Origin: Branchiostoma floridae
Lineage: Eukaryota; Chordata; Leptocardii; Amphioxiformes; Branchiostomatidae
Assembly: GCF_000003815.2 (NCBI RefSeq)
Contig: NC_049981.1
Location: 16,277,921 to 16,341,920, forward strand
Direction of reading: 5' to 3'
Length of the DNA stretch: 64,000 bases
In this document: in pieces, positions 1 to 11,520 of the stretch
Position numbering within the stretch: position 1 is the stretch's first letter
Layout of the letters: each line of letters opens with the position of its first letter
Notes under the pieces: generated by a model
What the model was told of the DNA's origin: nothing
What the model saw: only the letters and a program-made list of their open reading frames with translations
The model's database searches: none
Made by a program: the position numbers and the translations under genes

Positions 1-189
1 ACATATTTATATAAGACTTTATACTTGACATCTATGCTTCGAAATCTGAGCTGTGCTTATTATTTCTCGGTAAAGCCGAGGACGTATTGATAACCCCACA
101 TACATGTATAAAGTCTTATATAAATGTGTACCAAAATTCAAATTATTGTGATCATTACGTTGCAGGCGACACCCTGTAACGTTAGGTAA
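1..189. repeat. Dispersed repeat copy A with a terminal inverted repeat
   Basis: Positions 35-189 recur almost unchanged at 1144-1299. The shared block includes CTGAGCTGTGCTTATTATTT and GTTGCAGGCGACACCC. In addition, the first 24 bases are nearly the reverse complement of 105-128 (GTATAAAGTCTTATATAAAT), so this copy could fold into a hairpin with a loop of about 80 bases. No coding potential is seen. The family is not recognised. Confidence 0.6.
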
Positions 190-196
190 TACCCCC

Positions 197-560
197 ATTC
201 CACTGGGACGGCGCTCTCGCGGCGCTCTCACGGCGATGGAAAATTTGACCATCGCGGTGAGAGCGCGGTGAAATCGCCATGGTCGCCATGGGAGCGCGGT
301 GAGAGCGCGGTGAGAGCGCCCTGGGAGCGCGGTGGGAGTGCCATCGCCGCGAGAGCGCCGTCACCACGGCGATGGTATGGAGCCCTGTCATACCATCGCC
401 ATGAGAGCGCCGAGGATGGCGATGCAACAATGATCGCCATGAGAGCGCCATGAGAGCGCCGAGAGAGCGCCGAGAGCGCCAATAGGGCTGAACAATGGTA
501 AATGATAGGGCCGATTCCACTAGGACGGCGATCTCACCGCGCTCTCGCTGCGCTCTCAAC
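197..560. repeat. GC-rich GAGAGCGC minisatellite-like array
   Basis: A dense array of GAGAGCGC and its reverse complement GCGCTCTC, mixed with GGCGATGG-type spacers. The two ends carry a similar direct motif: TTCCACTGGGACGGCG near 198 and TTCCACTAGGACGGCG near 514. Open frames across it are Arg/Ala/Ser-rich low complexity on both strands and are not genes. It stands out sharply from the AT-rich DNA on either side. Confidence 0.7.
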
Positions 561-978
561 TATAGTTCATACAATCTTTATTCTTGAAGAAGTATATTTG
601 ATGAATTTTTTTGTCAAATCTTACTTTTGTGTCATGAGTCACTTCCTAATTAAAATCATGGCTAATACAAATTAGATAACTACACATACAATGCTTTTAT
701 TCAGCGTTTTGTATCACATGATTTCTCCAGATTAGATATAACATAAATTGGCGAAAAAAACTCGGAGAAATGTTTAAAAAATGTACAAATGATGTACAAT
801 GAAGAAACTGAGATGGAATAATCAAGAACACAAAGGTTTATCATGTCTTGACTTATTTTTAATTGTCAACAGAATAACATTTTAGTTTTCATTACGGAAG
901 ACTTATTTTCTATACATCAAATCGTTTCACTATTTCATTATTTACCATAATAACGTGGCATGATAATGATATTCATTT

Positions 979-1126
979 NNNNNNNNNNNNNNNNNNNNNN
1001 NNNNNNNNNNNNNNNNNNNNNNNNNNNNNNNNNNNNNNNNNNNNNNNNNNNNNNNNNNNNNNNNNNNNNNNNNNNNNNNNNNNNNNNNNNNNNNNNNNNN
1101 NNNNNNNNNNNNNNNNNNNNNNNNNN
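979..1126. other. Assembly gap (148 N)
   Basis: A run of 148 unresolved bases between the GC-rich array and repeat copy B. No exon can be traced into it. Confidence 0.99.
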
Positions 1127-1143
1127 CCATAAAAAGTGCTGAC

Positions 1144-1299
1144 TGCTTCGAAATCTGAGCTGTGCTTATTATTTCTCTGGTAAAGCCGAGGACGTATTGA
1201 TAACCCCACATACATGTATAAAGTCTTATATAAATGTGTACCAAAATTCAAATTATTGTGATCATTACGTTGCAGGCGACACCCAGTAACGTTAGGTAA
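1144..1299. repeat. Dispersed repeat copy B
   Basis: Second copy of the 155-bp block at 35-189, in the same orientation, with only a few substitutions and one inserted base. A third, clearly older relative lies at about 1470-1545 (CTGAGTTGTACTTGTTATTT). The closely matching pair brackets the GC-rich array and a gap, so the whole may be one composite element. Confidence 0.65.
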
Positions 1300-2555
1300 G
1301 GGATAACGAAAAAAGTGGACAATTGCAACCTGATGTGTGCGGGTCAAATTGTCACACTCCACCCTTCTTTTTCTCGCCACCTGCCTTCTAATTGAGAAAA
1401 AACGAATGCCGGGAAAGTAATGACTCCAATGATTTGTGATTTGGAGGATATTGATTAAAGGTTTCATACTATGAAGTTGTGCCTCAAAATCTGAGTTGTA
1501 CTTGTTATTTCTGGGTGAGGCCGAGAACTTTTTGATCACTCCTCGTACTTCGGTTTCTGTTTCTGTCACCAGACGAGCCCGTTCCTGTTGCATATCTCTG
1601 TTACAAAGTTATGCATTGAATCAGATTTTAGTTGAATTCCCTGTAGTGTGGCACCACCGCGCATAGTGTTTACATGTTGCAATCTAAATAAAGAAAATTG
1701 ACAGCTAGCTGTTACTATACATCAAACTTATACTATAATGTGTATACGGACGCGTATCCAGAATAGGACGACACTCCCACATGAAGAGCCACCTTGGCAA
1801 GTGACTGGCTGTTTGCGAATCCATCATAATTGCCAGTGAATTTTGTGGCAAAACAGAAATGAAAGATGACGATATGTGTGTTACACAAAACGTATAATGT
1901 TACTTGCCGTCAGTTACCCATATGCCTAAAAGTATGTAGGTCATAATAACAACTGTTTTCGGCACTCTTCATTGAGGATACTTGTGAATTCATAGTGCTA
2001 TTTGTGTTTGGAACAAACGCTATAACCAAAATAGACCAAACTATCAGGCCTATCAACTCAAATGTTTTCTGGGTTAAAAAGAAACAACTGTAAAATATGC
2101 ATTTAATGAGACTTTCATCGCCTTGTTTTGACTTCAATAGTTTGTTTAATAAAGCCGGCCTAGATACTTAGTTGTTATTGACAACCCTTTACTCTCATCA
2201 AAAACACGTTAAGCCTCATCTGCGCTACCTATATTTTGTACTAATATAATCAAATGGTGTGTTGGATCGGTTTGCTAAGACAATGGTGTACACAGACCGT
2301 CATGTGTGTCTATGGAGTACTGGAGACGCATTCGCCTCTTGGATAAGTGGTTAAAAATAACCGTATCGCGTGTTTGAGGTGATAAACACACGTCATGAGT
2401 TTATGCGAGTAACGTCATGTGTTTGTGTATAAACACCGCAAACCGACTGCTGTCCTTGCAACCAAGACTTGTCCTTCTGTCATCATCACACATTGACAGG
2501 ACCTTCCCATGGGTTTGGTCCGACCACTCCCCAAATAATTTAAGGTCGGCGCTGG
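1300..2555. other. Intergenic, nothing coding seen
   Basis: AT-rich sequence with short open frames only, no splice-linked protein signal and no strong repeat apart from the diverged relative of the upstream repeat at 1470-1545. Confidence 0.5.
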
Positions 2556-3590
2556 GATGGGAGCAGTCTGGAATCCGACCTATTCTATAGCTGCTGAAAT
2601 AAAGTGCGTAACAGGTTGTTTCNNNNNNNNNNNNNNNNNNNNNNNNNNNNNNNNNNNNNNNNNNNNNNNNNNNNNNNNNNNNNNNNNNNNNNNNNNNNNN
2701 NNNNNNNNNNNNNNNNNNNNNNCGTCAGTTCGATTACATGTGGGATAGGTTCGCAACAAGCTCAAGTCTTTTCGCAACAAGGTACAAAGTCGTTTCGCAA
2801 CAAGGTACAAGTCGTTTCGCATCATTTGAATGTTATTAATCTTGATAGCCTAATAGTATTAGAAATCGTATTCCTAACATAATTATACTCCTTTCGCGTA
2901 AAAATTTACCGGGTGCGAAAGACAACCCCGGCGGCAGAGGAACATGGGGCCGCATGGACCTGGCAGCCCGGTTATTTTCATGCGCCGGGCGGTACAGTTC
3001 ATACGTGCACAGATAGGAGTATAATTATGTTAGGAATACGTAAACGATTTCTAATACTATAAGATTTCTAATACTATCATAATTAATAACATTCAAATGT
3101 TGCAAAACGACTTGTAATTTGTACATGTTGCGAAAAGACTTGCCTTGTTGCGAACTGACGGTTGCGAACTGACATTGTTGCGAAACAACCTGACCGCTCC
3201 AGTTCGCTCCTCTGATCACGGCAAGCAGAATTAGTCTTTTCCTGCCTTTGATTTTTTTCTTCAAATTCATCGCCGGTTGGTGCAGACCACTTTGATATAG
3301 AATAGTACGCCAGTTTTCCGATCAACGTCCAACCTGCAACTCACACATGGCTTTGCTTACAACTAACTCTCGACCACGGTCCGGGAAAGAAAGGTTAACT
3401 TAAGAGGCCGGCCATGGTTGATTGTGTGGGACAGGGGCTTTACTTTGGTACCATACTCCGCTTCAAAGTCTGCTATAGATAGACAACATCAGCTAAGGTT
3501 GTTCACAGCTGCCCTGCTTAAAGTAGCAATTTATTACGCACTTTATTTCAGTATAAACAAAACGAATCCAGACTGCAATACATAGTAAAG
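2556..3590. mobile_element. Nested inverted-repeat (foldback) element
   Basis: Inner arms at about 2740-2895 and 3018-3190 are reverse complements over much of their length, including AGTATAATTATGTTAGGAAT on the right and its complement on the left. They enclose a GC-rich centre of about 120 bases. The outer part of each arm holds repeats of TTTCGCAACAAGGTAC or its complement. A second, outer inverted pair lies at about 2560-2622 and 3525-3585 (CTGAAATAAAGTGCGTAA and its complement). The left arm is broken by a gap. No transposase frame is visible, so this is a non-autonomous foldback-type element. Confidence 0.6.
2623..2722. other. Assembly gap (100 N)
   Basis: Exactly 100 N, the usual placeholder for a gap of unknown size. 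It lies inside the left arm of a foldback element, where palindromes commonly break assemblies. Confidence 0.99.
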
Positions 3591-3930
3591 ATATCAATAA
3601 AGACTGACTTACAAAGTGCCTCATTGTGTGATGAGATATGGAATATTTCTGTGACATCATTTTTGTTGCTGCAAATTGTGTAGTTATCCTTACTTTGGAG
3701 AGCCTGACCACTGACAGAATATTCTGCAAATTGAGTTAAATCAGTCTAACCAAAAGATCAAAAGAAAGTCATATGTATTTCCAATGTTCGTAATGATATG
3801 TGTTACAAGCCTCACTATGAAGAAATATCAATAAAAACGTAATCAACAAGTAAGTAGGTCTTAAAATGGGAAATGGTGTTCTTCCGCCACCATCCAAATA
3901 CAAATCTTGCTGTAACTCCTCAGGTATCTT

Positions 3931-4132
3931 CCTTATACCCCCCTCACATTAGGCGCGATTCCATCGGACGACAAGTCTGCGAGCTCTAATTTATGAGGAG
4001 GCATGACCCTGACGGGAAGAGGAAACTCTGCCATTTCTTCGTCTGCATCATGGTCATGCCTCCTCGTAATTTAGAGCTCGCAGACTCGTCGTCCGATCGA
4101 ATCGCGCCTAATAATGTGAGGGGGGTATAAGG
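3931..4132. mobile_element. Near-perfect palindromic MITE-like element
   Basis: The left arm 3931-4008 starts CCTTATACCCCCCTCACATT and the right arm 4052-4132 ends with its complement GTGAGGGGGGTATAAGG. The arms are almost identical over about 78 bases around a 43-base loop. Only a few mismatches and short indels are seen, which suggests recent insertion or conversion. It lies just 3' of the inhibitor gene on the minus strand. No target duplication could be assigned with confidence. Confidence 0.75.
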
Positions 4133-4362
4133 GCATGAACGGAGAAGGTCATTTTTTTCATTTATTTGTCATAAGAGCGCATTTGGGAACAGTCCTGTAT
4201 TCTGACACCGCCTTTTTTCTGACATCCCTATGTTCCGATAGCCATATGTATGTTGGAGTTTAATTTAATAAGGTTTAGTTAGGAAGTGTGATACATAGGG
4301 GTGATTGTTATAGGGTGTCGGAACATAAGAGTTTCGGAGCAAAGGGGTGTATGAACTTAGAC

Positions 4363-4368
4363 TTTATT
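4363..4368 (-). promoter_or_regulatory. Candidate polyadenylation signal
   Basis: TTTATT on the plus strand reads AATAAA on the minus strand, about 40 bases beyond the stop codon of the Kunitz/antistasin gene. Spacing and sequence fit a poly(A) signal; cleavage is not shown. Confidence 0.5.
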
Positions 4369-4408
4369 TCGGTTGTGTCAGAAGAACATCATTGTTCTCA
4401 GCGCAGCT

Positions 4409-7400
4409 CTATCCGACGTAATGCTCCGGTGCGTTAGCCGACTCGTGCATGACGACCACACAGTCACAGGTAGGGCACCCGGAAGCGTCGATGCTGTGTT
4501 CTCCCTCCTGACACGGTCCGGGGCAGTCGAGGACAGGGCAGTCCAACACCGGCAGGCAGTTTGTCGTGCAGTACTCACAGCCCTCTCCGTCCGTCAGTGT
4601 CTACAGACAGGATGGCAAGGAAACGTGTTAGTCACCAAGAAGATAATGTTTTTGGCGCCAACGTTTGTAGCGTTGTTTGTGGTTTACGGTGCGGTCGCAT
4701 ACGTACGTATCATGCGATTTTGATGTAAATTTTCAAGAAGGCTGTGACAAAACCATACCGCCGACAAAGATAAGACAGCCTTCTCTCGTAAACAAACAGC
4801 TGACTTGTGCATGGCACGTGCAGGGCCCATCCCAAGAATGCCCTCAGTTTCTATTTCAGTTTCAAAGAGATTGTACTATTTTACACGCTGACCTCTCTTA
4901 ACTATTTCACGAGTTACAGTATTTACCTCTCTGGTATACCCGGCTGGGCACTTGGGACACTCCCTGAGGGGGCAGGGGCTCTCACACTGACAGAGGTCAC
5001 AGCCGAACTCGTTCTTGGCATACACCCCACCGGGACAGGCGTCGTTACAGTTCAGCTCATTGCACTCACACTGGCAGGTGTCACAACCGTACTGGTCCTT
5101 CATGTACCTACAGACACAGGGATATCGATATGTACAACAGTTATAGCTGTTATTACCTTAGACAAGAGGGTTATGTTTTTGCACATTGTTTCCATATTTG
5201 CACTTTAACTGAAAATGCAATGGATGTATTGTCATAGAATTCAGTATGTCTTGTACAAAAATACTTTTCTTTGTACTGTAACAGAACTTCTGGTTTTTAC
5301 ATCTCATGTTCTGGACAAGCTCTGATCACGATTTTAAGGTGGCAGATAGGTCTTCTGCTCTAAAAGACGAGACAATGTTGCAAGTTTCGTACCTGTAGTG
5401 TTTAATTTACGGTCAAAACTGCGGAATAAAAGCATCCAGGGGACTGAGAAAGTCTGGTCCATGTGGTCGCTGTTGACAGGATTCTTAATGCATGTAGCAA
5501 TGGGGAAACGTTTCTAACTTAGGGAACACCAAAAAAGGTGAAGAGACCTATGATAAGAACTACGATTTAGAGGGGGAGTGACAATGGCAACGACAATGAT
5601 AACCTACATGTCATTGGGGCAGGGCAGACACTTGAGTTGTGGGCAGGCACAGCCGCATGTCTGACAGCCGTTCTCGTCCGAGGCGTACAGATCGCCCGGG
5701 CACCCCTCCATACAGAACACCTCGTGACACACGTGACCCAGATGCGCATGCGTATCAGTCGCTTCAGCAAGCTCCCGAGCAGGAACTGGTGGAGAAATGA
5801 TCAATATGATTGGTCAATAAATGGATGATGTACACAATATACAGAAAGTTATGAGGAAGAGGAAGATTTCGTGAAAAGTCCTACGTTTCAGGTAGCCTCC
5901 ACAACCTCTCGTCAGTGACTCAGACTGAAGACATGCTGGTTAAAATGTATGCAAAGTCTATCCAGTTGTTTGAGCACATATAACTTTTATCTGTGCTGTG
6001 TATCTTGTTAGTTGGGTGTCTAACCTCCAACGGCGTATCAATGTATAATCTAATATGTTCATTCGAACATTTCACCAACATGGTCAAATCAAGGAGGTTT
6101 TTTTTATTGAATATTTCAGCAGAGTGTATGGTTGGGGTTTTGTCTCTTTGGCATGAACAGTGTTTTTTTAAACCTCCTTGGTCAAATAGAGGAATATTTG
6201 CCCAGCTATCTTTGTGACGTTATATGACCATGATGACGACAAACCAGGGTCAAAACGTGTGAACCTTGCAAGTGAATACTATGTAAAGGCACCAATGATT
6301 CTTGATACTTATTGGGTAACATCGATTCTCATAATTCCACCCAGTACTCTAAGACTAAGATCATGATGTCAACCTGTGAATACTAGACTACCGGTAAGTG
6401 TATTTTAGTACAATTACCGATAGTCTAGAATTGAAATCCATGTTCATAATTAACGATAGCAGCACGTCTCATGCAAGCTATGGATTTCTATCTAAAAGGT
6501 AGATAATTGCTCGTAATAGGTTCGCGAATAATTGTTCCCATACAGTTTCGCACTGTGAAGAGCCCTGCAAATACACAGCGTACTTGTGGTGCATACTCGC
6601 ATGCAAACTAGCGACTATGTTCACAACTGTTTGACGTACATGTGCATGTATGTAGCGGTCTTGAGATTGGACTCTATAGGTTTGTATACCTTTCTGGCAT
6701 GTACAAACAGAAGGTATCATTGGTTCAATCTTCAAACGCGCCGCGTGGATTATGTGTGGAGAGGGCTGTTTAAAATGTTTTGCCTACAACAGCCGTCTAT
6801 TGCCGATATCAAGAAATAAAGGAGGTCTTGATAGGGTCCCTATGTGGTAAATTGCTCAGGATGCAAGGCAATTTTGTAGACACAAACAGCAAATGTTTAA
6901 CGTCTGTATATTACAACAAGTCTGTCGGCTTTGTTGGATTTCTATGGAAAAGGTCCGGAACGTGGGACCCCGCCTCATTAATAAACTCATAGTTGACATA
7001 TTGTTCTTGAATATTTCAGCAGAGTGTGTGGTTTGGGTTTCGTCTCTATGGCATGAACAGTGCTGTAAGATCTACCTAATACTAGATCATTACATCATTG
7101 CTACATCACTGAGGACGTGATTATTCGATAAACCAGACCATTTCTGGATAAGACAACGCCTGACGACGAAAGTGTTCACAGCTTAAAGGAAAATGGGTCT
7201 TGGCTCGCCCATAGAAGGCGTTCAAAGCTGCTTATCTCCAGGCAGTCAAACCTGCATTAGTGACCACCTTTGTATAGTCACCACCTGGCCATTGCGGTCA
7301 CTTTTTATAGGTCCCTTGGATTTTACCAGACCTAAGCATTAAGAAATGGTCTATAGCAGCCACTTGTCCAACGCGGCCACGGACACACGATTTCCGGTCC

Positions 7401-10218
7401 CGTAGATACAGAAACACTGCCTATTGCTACCATACAGCGGCCGTATGTCACCCTGCGCCGAGTTAAAAATCGAAGTTTGCCAGGGTTTGGAGTCATTTTA
7501 GCGGTAGGACTTGCCTTGAACGTTAGATAGCAACAACGCAAGTCTTTGTAAGCATATTTACCAACATTGCGCATGGCAGTATTAATCATTTTCTGTAAAT
7601 TTGACTTTGGCAGGGTCAGCTGAATTTTGAGACGATCGAGACAATACTCATTGCCTTGGTGAGAAAGATTAGTGGGTACTGAAGTCATGTATAACTTATT
7701 GCCTTTGGTCAATTGATCAGCATTTTCTCTATAGTGGCCATATGTCTGTCCCTGGCGTGGCCGCTATAAACAGGTTTAACTGTATCTTTATTGGCGTGGT
7801 CCTAGGCCTACGGAAACAGAGATAGGCGCGACACTATACAGCATACAATGTGGAAATTGCAACGTCGGCTTGGTGTACCGCAAAGATGTTCATAAGTTTA
7901 TATTCTTTCTGATTTTTCAACTTTGCGATATACTTCTGTCCTTCGGAAGGTCTTATTTTGTTTTAATTACGGAGCTTGGTCCGAGTAAAAATGAAAAAAA
8001 ATAGTTTTACGACATCGCCCAATTCATAATACATATTCCCCGGGAATTGTGTCATCCGCGCCTTTCTTACAATGACTCACACTCCGGAGTTTTACAATGA
8101 CAGGATTTTCCCACGAACACTCCCCAGAAATTTCGGTCCAGGGATAGGAGTAGCCTGGAACAGTTGGCCACGTAGATTGACTTTAAGCAAAATGGGACTT
8201 CCCCGAGTTCGATTGTTATTCTATTTTTATTCAGCTTTACCACATTTGTGGGATCCCGGGAGGATTGACATAACAGGTGACAATCGCCGTTGCAAGATGT
8301 CAACCCGGAGACCAGACTGTAAGGTTTGATCTACTCACACCGGGAAGGACCCTTACTCCTTTTGATAAGAGCGTTGGGTTCTTTAACGTACGTGGGTGTG
8401 GCTCTCCCCATGTAACGTGCTATTCGAGGGATAGGACGTAAACATTTCAAAATTTTAAAAATATATAGTTTGCTGGTGCATACGACTTTTAAACACTAGT
8501 AGGCAACATTGGCAACTAGTTCCAATCACAGATGATCGCTCACATTTAACACCAACCAAGGCCTAGAAAAGGTCGGAAGGTTATGCTCAACTGACCTTGA
8601 GTAATATTCTTGTTTACAAAGCGTGACAAAAGTCCAAGATATTTGGTCAAGCATCATTAGGTTTTGTACAGGAAAACTATATACAATGTATATAGCGCTA
8701 ACGTGGCAATCGCTCTACGGTACAACACATCAGCTTCACATGCGCGCTTTTCAGTTAGTTCCAGTCACCCAGTGACATCAGACGGCCTGTCACACCTATC
8801 ATTAGAACATTTAAGAGGTCCAAAGTGATCTTAAGCACCAATATTTGTCGTTAATGCACTCTCAAATATTCTTTCAACACTTTGGTCAACACCAGAATAA
8901 AGGAACAAACTGTTCCAGGTACTGTACTCACTCCCACATCTCTCCATACACTCTCCCCAGGTGTTGAACCTGTTGGAGTTCCCCCCGCAGCCGCCGTACG
9001 GAAAACCTTCACATTTCTGCTTATCGGTGTTGAAGTAAAACGCCTGTTTGTAGTTGTCGCAGGGGCCCGACTCCTTAGGCAGGCTGCAAAAGCCTGTAGA
9101 ATGGAAATGACCATGTACGAAGGTTATGCGAGGGTAACAGTTCGTTACCGGCACTAGGCTTGGGAATTTGCGCCAACGAAAAGTATGATAAGCAAGACCG
9201 AACACACAACACACACACACCACACAGAACATTGAAATACCAGTCATTAGCATTATTTGTGTATATTTCTTGATATACCCCAGGTTTTCCCATGGGACAG
9301 AACAGGGACGATTGATCTGTGACCTGAGGTGTGGGGTCAACTCCAGCGTGCTCTCTGCCCTGCCCTAAGCACAACCAGACACTTCAAGGATAGTCCCCGT
9401 CAAATATTCTCTTTACAGTTCATGGCACCGGGCGCACAAGAGAAGAACTAGCTCTGAACACAGCCCGGACTTCCTTCTTTGTCATGCCTCATGCTTATAA
9501 ATGCCCAACCTTAATTTCATCACCATGAAAAATGGAGATATAGTTTTGAGTGTGTCTGTCTGTTTGTCTGTCTGTCTGCCTGTCTGTCTGTCTGTTTGTG
9601 TTTCCGGATGTTTGTAGTCAGCATAACTCAAGAACCTCTGGATGGATTACGATGATATTTGGTATGTGGGTGGGTGTTGGAAAGATGAAGGTCAAGGTCA
9701 ATTTTGGATCCCCTGGTATGTGACATTGGTACTGCAGCAGAAATTCCATCTCTTTGTATTTTTTGACCTGGATGTGCTATGGTCTGGTTTCAACATGTTT
9801 TGTGCCGTTATAAAGAGCAAGGCTTTAAGATTGATACAATTACTCTAGTGTAATTTCGCTGAACTAACGCTTCTTTATTCGTCCAATATTTAGTTTCTTT
9901 TCTTGGATGTAGCTTTTGCGTACGCCTGTCAAAAATTTTAAAAAGATGCAGATGTAGAAAAGCCTTAGTTTATAATCTCTGCTTCCTCTCAGCTAGTCTT
10001 AAATTTCAGTGGGTCTGGATCCAGCTTGATGTTTTTTTCTGAAGAAGAGATACTGTTTCAATAGTGTTCATATAGCCTGTAATCTATGGATCTTGTTACG
10101 TCTTGGTGCGTTAGTAACAAAAAAAAGTAAAGATAAATGAATATAACTTACTTGCGAGGAGTGCCGAGCTCCCTGCCAGATGACAGACGACGAAAACGAC
10201 CACGGCTGAGGCCTTCAT
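4409..10218 (-). CDS. Secreted Kunitz plus antistasin-like multidomain protein
   Basis: Five exons join in phase: 10218-10152, 9093-8932, 5761-5608, 5107-4927 and 4600-4409, giving 251 residues with a TAG stop. Exon 1 encodes a hydrophobic signal peptide from the first ATG. Exon 2 is a complete Kunitz domain: Cys 25, 34, 50, 58, 71 and 75 have exactly the BPTI spacing, with the FPYGGC core. Exons 3-5 (about residues 88-236) carry roughly five Cys-rich antistasin-like units of the form C-x2-3-C-P..GC-x2-C-x-C; unit 4 is irregular. Both families are normally extracellular serine-protease inhibitors. Oddly, the Kunitz P1 residue is Asp35, and the P1-equivalent positions of the antistasin units are Met, Leu, Asn, Pro and Pro. 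With no Arg or Lys at P1, trypsin-like targets are unlikely; inhibition of chymotrypsin- or elastase-like enzymes, or a non-inhibitory role, is possible. Intron 2 is long (about 3.2 kb). Confidence 0.85.
6106..6164. repeat. Short direct repeat, copy 1
   Basis: About 58 bases (TTGAATATTTCAGCAGAGTG onward to GGCATGAACAGTG) recur at 7008-7063 in the same orientation with a few changes. An inverted CAAGGAGGTTT pair also flanks this copy at about 6090 and 6175. It lies inside intron 2 of the inhibitor gene. Confidence 0.55.
7008..7063. repeat. Short direct repeat, copy 2
   Basis: Partner of 6106-6164, about 900 bases away in the same intron. The flanking CAAGGAGGTTT inverted pair is absent here. 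Confidence 0.55.
7247..7783. mobile_element. Possible old inverted-repeat element
   Basis: CAAACCTGCATTAGTGACCA near 7247 is similar to the reverse complement of the right end, near 7759-7783 (GGCCGCTATAAACAGGTTTA). The ends match at roughly three quarters of positions. A 126-codon open frame on the minus strand (7332-7712) has no recognisable domain. Weak evidence for a decayed DNA transposon in intron 2 of the inhibitor gene. Confidence 0.35.
9551..9850 (+). repeat. Microsatellite-headed dispersed repeat, copy 1
   Basis: A (CTGT)n stretch at about 9551-9600 is followed by GCATAACTCAAGAACCTCTG and TGATATTTGGTATGTGGGTG. The same arrangement (microsatellite, then AACTC(A/G)AGA, then a decaying tail) occurs at 24560-24715 on the other strand and at 32940-33280. 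It lies in intron 1 of the inhibitor gene. No protein is encoded. Confidence 0.6.
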
Positions 10219-11520
10219 TCTGAGCTGTTCACGTGAACGTTGTCGCTGTGACGAAAATTAAGAAGCCACAATAAGTGCCAAGGTAAGACACCTCTTGCGC
10301 AAGTTGGGTAGGGCTGAGTTTGATACGAGTGCTCAGCGTTCAAATAGATATAGCGCGGACTGTACCAACTTATATTAGTCACCATTACGAACATTCACAC
10401 AATATTCTAAAATCTAAATATTAATAATGAAATCAGATCTACATTGAAGATAATTTTTCCTAACAACTCAAACAGAGTGTTTTTTTAATTTAAAACCTAC
10501 TCTTTTCCTAATCTGAGAAAGTCATTTTCTTTCATACCGATAGACAAATACATGGTATGTCCCAGTCAATATTGTTCGTCCCATTGGATAATGATTTACC
10601 TATGTGTAATTGTAGTCGCCTTGGATCCACGTCGTGTTGTGTGAAGTTTGCGCCAAACTCTGGGCGATACTACATTACCGCTCCAAAACACGCGCTATTT
10701 ATACACTAGTGTTTATCCGGGTCATCAGTGCACCCCTAGTACAACATAACACCTGTACAAGCTAACACCCCGTTACTATGGCAACGTGGAAACATATGAC
10801 GTCAATCGGCATCTTGTTTTTGAATGTTCTTAAAGAGGTTTGTCTTGTGGGTATCAACATCGCTATTGGCCGACTTGTTAGTTACAATGTGCCAATTTCA
10901 AACGGGCGATTCCATTCAATACGGTCGATACCATTTCTTCCGTTTTCCCCCAAGATATACCAGATATTTTTTTCGCACCTGCCTTCGTATGTACTGTTTT
11001 AACCCTACATATAATCCTAGATTTCCTTCCTTGTATTGATAAAGGGGAAAATGTATATTCAAAACATATTATATTGAAACATCGGTTTACCCACTTCCAA
11101 GAGTGGAATAGTCCACAAACCTCACAAAATATATATAACGGTTTCCGGACTGCGAATTCGAACTTCACACATCCAATCGTTCCCGTGTATATCAAGATGA
11201 AGTAACCGATGAAGTGTGGTTCGACGAAAACAAGGTTATTGATAATGTTATTTGTGTTCACCTTTGCCCGAGTTGTCTAAATGTGCCAATCCTAAAGAAA
11301 AAGAAAGTCATATATCACATATGCGTGCCGCATTGGGCCCAGCGCAACTTTAAAAAAAGAATGTAGAATATGAATGAACGAAATAATTTGAATGAATTTC
11401 TTTATGTCGGGTATGTAACCCATAGAAACTAGCATACAAAAGATGGTTCGTGACAAAATCACCTACACAACAACCGACCTTGGCATTTTTCAATCTTTGA
11501 CTCATGTCAACATATAGACG
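10219..11520. other. Intergenic upstream region of the inhibitor gene
   Basis: Presumed promoter side of the minus-strand inhibitor gene. A TATATC-like stretch lies near 10347-10354, but the distance to the ATG and the lack of transcript data make a TATA assignment unsafe. No coding exon is recognised. Confidence 0.4.

Noticed and set aside
182-560. Overlapping frames of 61-125 codons in the GC-rich array
   Set aside because: Arg/Ala/Ser/His-rich low complexity on both strands produced by the GAGAGCGC motif; no start context or homology.
7332-7712. 126-codon frame on the minus strand
   Set aside because: Lies in a probable old transposable element in an intron; no domain and no splice link.
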